NCBI GenBank assembly: GCA_903921605.1
Contig: CAIXQV010001188.1
Span: 1 to 8,491 of the forward strand
Length of the DNA: 8,491 bases
Source: an uncultured Planctomycetaceae bacterium
Lineage (GTDB): Bacteria > Planctomycetota > Planctomycetia > Planctomycetales > Planctomycetaceae
Direction: 5' to 3'
Below, piece by piece: positions 1 to 5,787 of this stretch. Each line of letters starts with the position of its first letter. Within the stretch, counting starts at the first letter, position 1. Both the position numbers and the translations under genes were made by a program. The notes beneath the pieces are model-generated. The model was not told the DNA's origin. It ran no database searches and worked only from the letters and a program-made list of their open reading frames with translations.

Positions 1-1
1 A

Positions 2-97
2 GCCGCCGCTGGCATCTCAGAAAAGACCGTTCGCGTATCCGTGGGTCTGGAGCACTCCGAAGACCTGATCGCCGACCTGAAACAGGCGCTGGGTTAA
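2..97 (+). CDS. C-terminal end of a PLP-dependent O-acetylhomoserine sulfhydrylase / cystathionine gamma-synthase family protein (partial)
   Basis: Only the last 31 codons are in the window; the gene enters from the left edge and stops with TAA at 95-97. The readable tail contains RVSVGLEHSEDLIADL followed by KQALG, which matches the closing motif R-x-S-V-G-x-E-x-x-x-D-L-I-A-D-L of Cys/Met-metabolism PLP enzymes (MetY, MetB, MetC, MetZ). In those proteins the arginine of this motif helps bind the substrate carboxylate. The enzymes act in the cytoplasm in methionine or cysteine synthesis. The tail does not separate sulfhydrylase from gamma-synthase or lyase, so no symbol is given. The gene converges on the minus-strand dndD remnant, with an inverted repeat between the two. 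Confidence 0.75.
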   Translation, partial: AAAGISEKTVRVSVGLEHSEDLIADLKQALG

Positions 98-100
98 TCT

Positions 101-164
101 GCAAGTGGCGGGTTGATTTCGTTCGTGGAGCCGACTTCAGTCCACCGAAGACAACCCGACTTGC
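101..164. repeat. Nested inverted repeat between convergent genes
   Basis: The outer arms are GCAAGTGGCGGGTTG (101-115) and CAACCCGACTTGC (152-164). They are complementary over 13 bp with a 2-base bulge (GG) in the left arm. An inner hairpin GTGGA (125-129) / TCCAC (141-145) sits inside. It lies 3 bases after the metY-like stop and 6 bases before the dndD-remnant stop, so it could block transcription from both sides. Neither side has a T-run, so it is not a classical intrinsic terminator. A dispersed palindromic element is the alternative. Confidence 0.5.
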
Positions 165-170
165 AACGGA

Positions 171-1193
171 TTAAATCGAATCGCAGCAACGCCAATTACT
201 TGATCGGGCGATACTTGCCGTCTGGTAGTTGGCTAAAGCGATTGCTCTTTGAAGCACAGGAATGCTGATTCTCGACGCTGTGGCGTGAGACAATCCCCAC
301 AACACGCTGATTGTAAAGATCTGCTTTTCGCCCTCACTGAGCCGTTCAATGGGCAACACAGCGCCAGACTGATCGACAAGCGTGATTGAGAAGTCCGTTG
401 GATCGATCACCACTCGCTCAACCAGCTTCTGTTTTCGCAGGAGATACCGAAACGACGTCGTGACCAGATCAGACAAACGAGCTATCTTCCGTTCGGTCGC
501 ACCACGCAGGAATTCTCGCATGGCGTCATGAGTCCTCCGCACCAAAGCACCGACGCGGGCATTCTGGTCGTGAGACATCTTCGCCAGTCGCCCTTCCAGT
601 ACGGTCGAATCGGCCACCAGCCGCTCTGCCAGATTGAGTCCCAATAGAGCCTTGATGGCATCACCAAGCGCCACGTTGCTGGTTTCGTCCTCGGCGAGGA
701 ATCGAATTTTCTCCGCGTCGAAGAAACATAACTGAGCGACTCCGAACGGAATCAGATCATCAACCAGTTGATTCCAGTTTTCAGCCATCCAGTGATCCGG
801 ATTGCCATCTTTCAGGATCAGCACACGTTCGTGAATGGCACCGCCGGATCCCGCCGCCCACATCCGTTGCACTTCGTAGATGTTCTCCGTGCCTTCGGAT
901 GCGTACTTAAACGTCAGTCCGATCGAGGCCCCCATTTGCGGATCAACTTGGTGATTAATGCAGCTTCGCAGGAAATCCTCGTAAGATTTTTTACCTCGTT
1001 TCGAGCACTTCGCTCGATTGCCATAGAGCACCAACTGCACGGAATCGAGAATGGTCGTCTTGCCGCCACCGTTCATGCCTCCGAAGACAACGACGGGCTT
1101 CGACTGTCCTCGCACAACGTTCGGAGCCAGATTGAACTCATGCTCGCCCCGGTAGATGCAGAAGTTTGTCAGTTTGAGTTCGTTAATGATCAC
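171..1193 (-). pseudogene. dndD: Remnant of DndD, the Rad50-like ATPase of the DNA phosphorothioation system, with internal deletion and lost C-terminus
   Basis: DndD is the SMC/Rad50-type ATPase of the Dnd complex that places sulfur in the DNA backbone. The 340-residue reading shows an N-terminal ABC half with Walker A GGMNGGGKTT (residues 38-47), the DndD-like segment LCFFDAEKIRFLAEDE (155-170), and the ABC signature LSEGEKQ (285-291). Intact family members are about 650-700 residues. Here the N-terminal half passes at about residues 205-225 straight into the C-terminal half (LLRK, VVIDPTDF), so roughly 300 residues of coiled coil are gone without breaking the frame. After LSHATA (about residue 306) the similarity stops: there is no Walker B (usually like IIDTPLGRLD) and no D-loop. 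Such a protein should not hydrolyse ATP. The start is GTG with GGAAAG 8 bases upstream. No dndC, dndB or dndE lies next to it; a repeat mosaic occupies the upstream side. Confidence 0.85.
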
Positions 1194-1207
1194 GAGTTGT
1201 TCTTTCC

Positions 1208-1243
1208 GGCGAGCGGAGTGGCGTAAGCCCTCCGAGTACGATT
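1208..1243 (+). repeat. 36-bp dispersed hairpin repeat, copy 1 (GUAA tetraloop)
   Basis: This copy matches copy 2 at 1583-1618, in the opposite orientation, at 31 of 36 positions. It folds as GGAG (1215-1218), bulged T, GGC, loop GTAA (1223-1226), GCC, CTCC (1230-1233). It begins 15 bases upstream of the dndD GTG start and so forms its 5' flank. Confidence 0.75.
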
Positions 1244-1262
1244 CTTTTGGGTTTTCGGTTTT

Positions 1263-1297
1263 CAGCGTTCAGGGTTCAGCGTTCAGCGTTCAGGGTA
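1263..1297. repeat. Five tandem copies of a 7-bp unit, CAGSGTT
   Basis: Reading heptamers from 1263 gives CAGCGTT, CAGGGTT, CAGCGTT, CAGCGTT, CAGGGTA. A shorter inverse copy lies at 1790-1805, where CCCTGAACACTGAAAA pairs with 1259-1274 (TTTTCAGCGTTCAGGG) at 15 of 16 positions. The repeat is non-coding, and short peptides read through it are artefacts. Confidence 0.8.
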
Positions 1298-1394
1298 TCG
1301 CGGAAGCAATTCCCGTCGGCGGAGCGACGTGTTTACCATAGACCTGTCGCTCAGCTGACAGGATTCTGCGTTTTGCAACTGTGCCTGCGACTGT

Positions 1395-1432
1395 CCCCTC
1401 GCCCGCCTGGAGGAGAGGGCCAGGGTGAGGGG
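1395..1432. repeat. GC-rich palindromic element
   Basis: CCCCTCGCCC (1395-1404) is complementary to GGGTGAGGGG (1423-1432) at 9 of 10 positions, and an inner pair CCTGG / CCAGG extends the stem. It resembles short dispersed palindromes common in planctomycete intergenic DNA (recognition from memory, not a search). Confidence 0.65.
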
Positions 1433-1502
1433 GTTGTGCTTTTGCGATTCTGTTTTCATTCGTTATCTGCCCTGTAATGCCCCCTCAACCGGCCTCCGGC
1501 CA

Positions 1503-1526
1503 CCTTCTCCCTCGAGGGGGAGAAGG
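1503..1526. repeat. GC-rich hairpin element
   Basis: CCTTCTCCC (1503-1511) pairs perfectly with GGGAGAAGG (1518-1526) around a 6-base loop. It follows the similar element at 1395-1432 and is the same style of dispersed palindrome. There is no T-run, so it is not called a terminator, although it lies between the SBD-HNH gene and the dndD remnant. Confidence 0.65.
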
Positions 1527-1582
1527 GCGGTAAAAATGGCCAGATGACTTTGCGAGGGTTTGCGGTTGAACGACACCGCCGA

Positions 1583-1618
1583 AATCGCACTCGGAGGGCT
1601 CACGCCCAACCGCTCGCC
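1583..1618 (-). repeat. 36-bp dispersed hairpin repeat, copy 2 (GUGA tetraloop)
   Basis: Inverse copy of 1208-1243 with 31 of 36 positions identical. Read on the minus strand it contains GGGC, GTGA, GCCC, TCC, giving a short stem with a GUGA loop. Together with copy 1 it makes a large inverted repeat enclosing about 340 bases of spacer. Confidence 0.75.
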
Positions 1619-1700
1619 TTGCGATTCCCAACCAAGCACCAAGAACCAAGTCGAAGCAGCCTCAATCACTTACCGGACGTAAGGTTTCAAACCTAAAAAA

Positions 1701-1768
1701 GCAGGATGGGCATTCCTGCCCGTCGTGTTCTCCTTCAATTGTAAGTCGGACAAGAATGTCCAACCTAC
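1701..1768. repeat. Pair of inverted 26-bp hairpin repeats
   Basis: Unit 1 (1701-1726) contains the hairpin GGGCA-TTCC-TGCCC (1708-1721). Unit 2 (1743-1768) lies in the opposite orientation and contains GGACA-AGAA-TGTCC (1748-1761). Aligned in the same orientation the units agree at 19 of 26 positions. A further small palindrome AGGTTTCAAACCT lies just before, at 1682-1694. Together with the repeats at 1208-1618 these fill the 618-base gap between the SBD-HNH gene and the dndD remnant, in which I find no credible gene. Confidence 0.75.
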
Positions 1769-1811
1769 AGGACTTTGCGTTCTGCGATTCCCTGAACACT
1801 GAAAACTCTCT

Positions 1812-2690
1812 TCAAAACCCATATAACCTTCGATGCGCCGCCAGATTCCCCGTCAACGGCCAATGCCGTTCCTCGCGAGGCAACCGGATCCGCCGACCAG
1901 CCATCTGCTTGAGCGGAGTCTGATCGGGAGAATCTTCATTAAACGCTGAATCCGCCAGGATTACTCGATAGTCATCATCGAGCGACCACAAGCCAACGTC
2001 GAACAACCAATGGGCGTTCTTGCAGAGCGACAGACCGTTCCGCACGTCGTTGTTCTTTGAACTGCGAAACGGCGCGATATGGGCGGCATCAACGATGGTT
2101 CCTCGATCCACTGTGATGATGCGATAGCCAGTCAACGCGCAGGTGTAGTTGTAGGCGGGAACAACATCGAGGCGAAACCTCGCGCTGCGGCCTTCGGAGC
2201 GAGCTTCCTGTTCCGGTGTTTCATCGGACTCTGCCTCCGGAATCACGACATCAGCAGGAAGCCCCAGCATTTCACGCAGAGCAATCTTTTCCTCGGGTCG
2301 AAAGTACGTCTCAATAAGAATCGTTGCGGCCCGTTGTCGAAACTCGGCATCGAGACACGCAGCTCGAAAGTCCGGATCGAACCGCACGCACGTTGTCACG
2401 GACCGATGAGTCGACGGCTCGCCATGTTTATCGAGCGGCATCCAAACACCGGATGATTTCAGATGATGGAACGGCATACGAATATCGAGCTTCTGCTTTC
2501 GCCGATGAGCCACGATATGTTCAAACAATTTGAACTGATAAACCAGTTCCGGCGACAGCAACACGACCTCCGGCAATTCCCCATCCCGTTCGGCAGCCTT
2601 TAGCACCGTCAGCAGTAACAACGGCTTATGCGGCGCCTCCCCGCTCGGATTCACATCACGCAGTTCTGACAACCATCGTTCGAATGCCAT
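1812..2690 (-). CDS. SBD-HNH type predicted phosphorothioate-dependent restriction endonuclease (copy A)
   Basis: A predicted 292-residue cytoplasmic nuclease. The N-terminal part carries APHKPLLLL (residues 19-27) and RMPF (71-74), the layout of the DNA sulfur-binding domain of ScoMcrA-like type IV enzymes that bind phosphorothioated DNA. The C-terminal part is an HNH domain: CALTG (184-188), DAAHI with H204, and NGLSLCKNAHWLFD with N218 and H227. Only one cysteine of the usual zinc pair is clear (CALTG rather than CxxC). ATG at 2690 is chosen because GGAGG lies 10 bases upstream and the conserved domain starts there. ATG at 2735 or TTG at 2762, only 4 bases after the preceding stop, would add 15 or 24 residues of no visible homology. 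It is the last intact gene of the minus-strand cluster. It may alternatively be a more general COG3440-type HNH enzyme; the PT specificity is family inference. Confidence 0.82.
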   Translation of the reverse strand: MAFERWLSELRDVNPSGEAPHKPLLLLTVLKAAERDGELPEVVLLSPELVYQFKLFEHIVAHRRKQKLDIRMPFHHLKSSGVWMPLDKHGEPSTHRSVTTCVRFDPDFRAACLDAEFRQRAATILIETYFRPEEKIALREMLGLPADVVIPEAESDETPEQEARSEGRSARFRLDVVPAYNYTCALTGYRIITVDRGTIVDAAHIAPFRSSKNNDVRNGLSLCKNAHWLFDVGLWSLDDDYRVILADSAFNEDSPDQTPLKQMAGRRIRLPREERHWPLTGNLAAHRRLYGF

Positions 2691-2766
2691 AAGGCTGGAG
2701 CCTCCGATCACGGGTGAAATGACTTCGAACTCCATCGACGCTGGAGACGGGCAACTGCTCAATCAG

Positions 2767-3180
2767 CTACTGATACCACACCGGAGGCCGGAGGATGACA
2801 GGTCCTTTGGATTCGACGTGGATCGCATCTTTATGCCTTGCGAGCCAGTAATAAAACAAGACAGACAATCGTCGGTCTTCGGCAACCATGAGCGATTCGT
2901 CGGCTGACGTCTCATCAAGATTCACGGCGACCATGCCGAGCTTCTTTGTGAGATGCTGTTTCGCTCGATTGCCGTCAAATCGTGGCTCGGACTCATCCAG
3001 CGAAACGTACAGTTCCATCGTCATCGGTAAGGCAAGCTTCTCGGCATCCAAAACGATCCCATGCCTGGCGTTCAGGAAGGCACAAAACTTCGAAGGCCCA
3101 AATTCGCCGCTGGAGGGGTCAAAAGCAAAATAACGAACTCGTCGACGTCCCCAGAGACTGCGGCCGTCCTCCGTTTCCAT
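2767..3180 (-). pseudogene. C-terminal half of a frameshifted gene in the restriction cluster (unknown family)
   Basis: A 137-residue open frame starting METEDGRSLWGRRRVRYFAF. I read it as the continuation of the ORF at 3072-3743, in the -1 frame. The join at about 3181-3186 gives ...DVACNIA-YMETEDG... if one base is restored. The segment has a mixed alpha/beta look (FGPSKFCAFLN, MTMELYVSLDE, RLSVLFYYWLARHKD) and no motif I can name. No ribosome-binding site precedes the internal ATG at 3180, which argues against an independent gene. Its stop lies 76 bases before the ATG of SBD-HNH copy A. Confidence 0.6.
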
Positions 3181-3743
3181 GTAGCGATGTTGCAGGCCAC
3201 ATCCAGAGGCTCGCCGACAAAGTGAATCTGATTTTGAGGCGAATCAAAGCACGGCCGAGCAATGGACAATGCTCGATCAATCTCCGCATCCACGTCGAGC
3301 GATCGAAGTGACGCTGATTGATCATCACCACTGTTGAGCCGCTTGATCTCGTCTGGAGCGACCGACGGAAGCAGCACCGTCTGAAAAGCTTTCATACCGA
3401 TCCGCCGCATCAGCAGGACCGTATTCGCTGCCAGATTCCGACGACCACGAGCCACATGCGAACTCATCATTGACACAAACGTGTCTGTTGGTCTCTGTGG
3501 CTGAAACAAATGAGCCGTCGCAAACTTTGCATGATTTGCGACGGGATCGGCACGACTGACTTCAAATTCAATCCACAACCGATTCAAGCCGTCATTCGAC
3601 GCCAGCAACACATCCGCCTGCGGTGCATACCCCAGCAGCCGCTCAAACCGAGTATCCAAAACCCGTGCCTCCACCTCACACGACCACCCACGTGGTGTTC
3701 GTGCCATGAACTGGTCTTGAAGGTAACGAGCAAGTTGGCCCAT
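3072..3743 (-). pseudogene. N-terminal half of a frameshifted gene; possible PD-(D/E)XK nuclease with a D...ExE core
   Basis: Starts at ATG 3743, 26 bases after the DUF3883 stop, with AAGGA about 11 bases upstream, so it is probably co-transcribed. Residues 43-63 read ADVLL...LWIEFEVS, giving D44, E59 and E61. A strand with D, then after about 14 residues E-x-E, resembles the BamHI version of the PD-(D/E)XK core; this is inference from pattern only. The frame stays natural-looking to about residue 187 (LDVACNIA), then turns into an unlikely tail (TWKRRTAAVSG) while the -1 frame continues as sensible protein. One missing base near 3181-3186 explains this. The unbroken protein would be about 325 residues. 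It could be a real mutation or a sequencing error. I do not recognise the family. Confidence 0.6.
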
Positions 3744-3769
3744 TCAGGGGCGATCCTTGAAAGCTCTTT

Positions 3770-4546
3770 TCAATTTGACCAAAAAGCAGTCGAAGAATCT
3801 AACGTAGGAATCGACCACGACACTTGAATGACGGTCGCTACATTTTGTCGAGCCGGGAGAGTAAACGCTGGATTTCGATAGACCTCGATTGGCGGCCGCA
3901 TTGACTCGACGGATCGAATAAGGACAATGAAGTAACGTTCTCCGTACTCGTTGCACGTAGTCCATTCTTTGTCGGTCATGAGCACTCCACCTCGACTGTC
4001 CTTTAGGCCCTTGACTTCAATGTATGCAGGGACGTCGTCATAGGTTGCTTCAAAGTCATACCCGCATTGAAGTAGTCGGCAATCGCCCAGTGGGGCGGTG
4101 AATAAAGACTCTCCTGTCTCAAACCAAGTCATGAAATGTTTCTCGGCGAGCCCCCCTGTGAGTGAGCGGGTCGAAACAATTTGATCCGGCTCTTCAATCC
4201 TTGCATTCATTTCCTGAAGTAACTCAAGGACGTCTGTGTCGGGATTCGCCATACAATCAACCAGCAATCTAAAAACACCGACTTCAGATACAGTAGCCAA
4301 CATTGCCGCCATTCGAAGCCGTGAAGGAGACATCTTTCGTTTGTGCCAACCTTGACGAGAGTTTGCATGTATCGGGTCGAATTCATCGCGCCAGAGTTTT
4401 ACTGAAGAAACTCGGACACCAATTCGGTCCGCAAGGTACTTGTGAACTGCTGACTGTGAGCCTCCTGAAAATCGCCGGTAAGCATCCTTATCAAAACGAG
4501 ACAAGTAGTAGCCCGCGAGCATACCAATTAGGTTCTTGTGTTCCAT
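3770..4546 (-). CDS. DUF3883 domain protein, predicted PD-(D/E)XK nuclease
   Basis: A 258-residue protein. The C-terminal region carries GYDFEATYDDVPAYIEVKG with D164 and the E177-V-K179 signature, then MTDKEW (190-195) and ERYFIVLIRSV (203-213). This is the typical order of the DUF3883 (NO VEIN C-terminal) nuclease-fold domain, common in restriction and defence loci. E135 in GGLAEKHF may be the accessory acidic residue. The N-terminal 80 residues are basic and helical, with a possible helix-turn-helix (LADRIGVRVSSVKLWRDEF, 38-56), suggesting DNA binding. ATG at 4546 is preferred; GTG at 4576 would add ten residues without a ribosome site. It follows SBD-HNH copy B by 159 bases and leads directly into the frameshifted gene. 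Its base composition looks lower in GC than its neighbour, hinting at separate origin. Catalytic activity and target are not shown. Confidence 0.78.
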   Translation of the reverse strand: MEHKNLIGMLAGYYLSRFDKDAYRRFSGGSQSAVHKYLADRIGVRVSSVKLWRDEFDPIHANSRQGWHKRKMSPSRLRMAAMLATVSEVGVFRLLVDCMANPDTDVLELLQEMNARIEEPDQIVSTRSLTGGLAEKHFMTWFETGESLFTAPLGDCRLLQCGYDFEATYDDVPAYIEVKGLKDSRGGVLMTDKEWTTCNEYGERYFIVLIRSVESMRPPIEVYRNPAFTLPARQNVATVIQVSWSIPTLDSSTAFWSN

Positions 4547-4705
4547 TTCGTGTGCCTGCGCCTGAAGATGGCCCACTGAGTGTTCTGTCTGTCTAAGGAT
4601 TTGTAATCATCCGCGAAATCTTGCTGTGAGTAAACAAACAGAGAACTGAGCGTGCGACAGTGGAGCATTACGGCATGTACTAGCCAATTCAGCCCCTTCT
4701 CCATT

Positions 4706-5608
4706 TCAGACAACGCGGGAAGACGACCTCCCCGGCCCGTGGAAAACTTCTTTCCGATGCCACTCGAGATGTTCGTTCAGCGGCATGTAATCACTAGACT
4801 GCGGAGCCTTCAGTGGCAGACCGTGGAAGGAGGTTAGCCATTCGCTGAGGCCGGTGGAGCCGTTGGCTTTTTGCGAGACACAGAGGTGCAGTTCGTCAGT
4901 CAGGGTAAACGCACCGCGGTCGAAGAGTTTGTGGTGCATGCTGCAGAGGGCGAGGCCGTTGGTTTCCAGATCCGGGCCGCCGGCCTGATGCCATTTGATG
5001 TGAGCGGCTTCGAGGGCTACCTGAACTGAGCCCAGTCGAAGATCGTAGCCACAGACTGCACAGCGATACTGATAAGCCATGAGCACACGTTCTCTAAACG
5101 CCGGATCGCGACGGCGGCGAAGTGTTTGCTCGAATTGAATCTCCAGTCCGACAGCATCGAGCAGATCCGCATAGAACGTCTGCGGAAAGTGCAGGTTCAG
5201 AATCTCTAGGGCCAGCTCCGAGACCAAGGCCGGATGAGAACGCAGAGTCTCAAAAACCTCCGGTGTGAATCCGCCTGCGACGTTGTGTTTGAGGAGTTCG
5301 GATTTCTTCATGTCCGAATTGCTGGCTCGCTGTTGCAGTCGATCAGCGTTTTGAAGCTCCCAGATTCCGTCGTTGGTGAGCCGCTGAAACGGATACTCTG
5401 TGTGACAGGATTTTCGCTCGGGGCCATACTCCATCAGCAAGGGACTCCGCTCGCGATCTACCTCGGAATATGGCAGTAATCGCTCGTGGTCATTGAGACA
5501 TCGACCAAGTGCATACAGGAGCAACAGAGGCTTGTGCGGTGCTCGCTGCTCGCCTCGCTTCCAGACGGTGATTTGGCGGACGTGCTCTTTGAGTTCCTCT
5601 GGGGTCAT
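4706..5608 (-). CDS. SBD-HNH type predicted phosphorothioated-DNA-binding restriction endonuclease (copy B)
   Basis: A 300-residue protein close to the family's usual length. The N-terminal sulfur-binding domain shows RAPHKPLLLLYALGR (22-36) and CHTEYPFQRL (68-77). In ScoMcrA-type domains a Tyr-Pro pair lines the hydrophobic pocket that accepts the sulfur of a phosphorothioate, and Y72-P73 look like that pair. The C-terminal HNH domain has CAVC (183-186), EAAHI with H203, and NGLALCSMHHKLFD with N217 and H225/H226, giving a complete zinc-supported HNH site. It is expected to bind PT-modified DNA and cut nearby, restricting modified incoming DNA. The ATG at 5608 has no Shine-Dalgarno, but a sigma70-like promoter ends 6 bases upstream, so the mRNA may be leaderless. 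It is first in the minus-strand cluster. Confidence 0.88.
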   Translation of the reverse strand: MTPEELKEHVRQITVWKRGEQRAPHKPLLLLYALGRCLNDHERLLPYSEVDRERSPLLMEYGPERKSCHTEYPFQRLTNDGIWELQNADRLQQRASNSDMKKSELLKHNVAGGFTPEVFETLRSHPALVSELALEILNLHFPQTFYADLLDAVGLEIQFEQTLRRRRDPAFRERVLMAYQYRCAVCGYDLRLGSVQVALEAAHIKWHQAGGPDLETNGLALCSMHHKLFDRGAFTLTDELHLCVSQKANGSTGLSEWLTSFHGLPLKAPQSSDYMPLNEHLEWHRKEVFHGPGRSSSRVV

Positions 5609-5614
5609 CGGGCT

Positions 5615-5644
5615 ATTGTGGGAACGCAGGGTTCAGCCTGTCAA
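5615..5644 (-). promoter_or_regulatory. Sigma70-like promoter of SBD-HNH copy B, predicted leaderless
   Basis: On the minus strand a perfect -35 TTGACA (5644-5639) is followed after 18 bases by CACAAT (5620-5615), a 4-of-6 match to the -10 consensus. The -10 ends 6 bases before the ATG, so transcription would begin at or next to the start codon. This agrees with the lack of a ribosome-binding site. Confidence 0.45.
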
Positions 5645-5655
5645 ATGCAGAGCCT

Positions 5656-5688
5656 CCCGCCCGCTACGCTCCGGCCAGCACAGGCGGG
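5656..5688. repeat. GC-rich inverted repeat upstream of SBD-HNH copy B
   Basis: CCCGCC (5656-5661) pairs with GGCGGG (5683-5688) across a 21-base loop. It lies just upstream of the proposed -35 and may be another dispersed palindrome. A GTGTTTATT tail follows on the plus strand but is too weak to call a terminator. Confidence 0.35.
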
Positions 5689-5731
5689 TGTTTATTCACG
5701 ACAGACTGAGATCATCAACATGACACTGCAT

Positions 5732-5762
5732 AAAAAAATCCCGTCGAGAGATCGACGGGACT
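5732..5762 (-). terminator. Intrinsic terminator of the nagB-PIG-L fusion gene
   Basis: CCCGTCGA (5740-5747) and TCGACGGG (5752-5759) form a perfect 8-bp stem, 9 with the flanking T-A pair, around GAGA. On the minus strand it is followed by A then seven T (complement of 5732-5738). It lies 25 bases beyond the stop at 5788 and separates the fusion gene from the restriction cluster downstream. Confidence 0.9.
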
Positions 5763-5787
5763 TCTGATTTACGGATTAAAGCAACTC

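Noticed and set aside
768..1226. Plus-strand open frame of 152 residues opposite dndD
   Set aside because: The opposite strand carries clear DndD motifs in this stretch, so this frame is its antisense shadow.
1247..1477. Plus-strand open frame of 76 residues with RLSPRPPGGEGQGEG
   Set aside because: It reads through the heptamer array and the GC-rich palindrome. This peptide style is the artefactual translation of dispersed repeats.
1463..1669. Minus-strand open frame of 68 residues with LPLEGEGGRRPVEG
   Set aside because: It is the translation of the hairpin element at 1503-1526 and the neighbouring repeat, with no gene-like start or domain.
1194..1811. CRISPR array in the repeat-rich spacer
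   Set aside because: The repeats are inverted pairs and a 7-bp tandem array, not direct repeats of 23-40 bases with regular unique spacers; no cas gene is near.
3165..3195. Programmed -1 frameshift in the unknown nuclease-like gene
   Set aside because: No X-XXY-YYZ slippery heptamer in the right phase and no strong downstream hairpin; a missing base is simpler.
4528..4713. Small minus-strand frame MSEMEKGLNWLVHAV between copy B and the DUF3883 gene
   Set aside because: It starts inside the end of one gene and stops inside the start of the next, with no ribosome site or similarity I recognise. A tiny linking gene is possible but unsupported.
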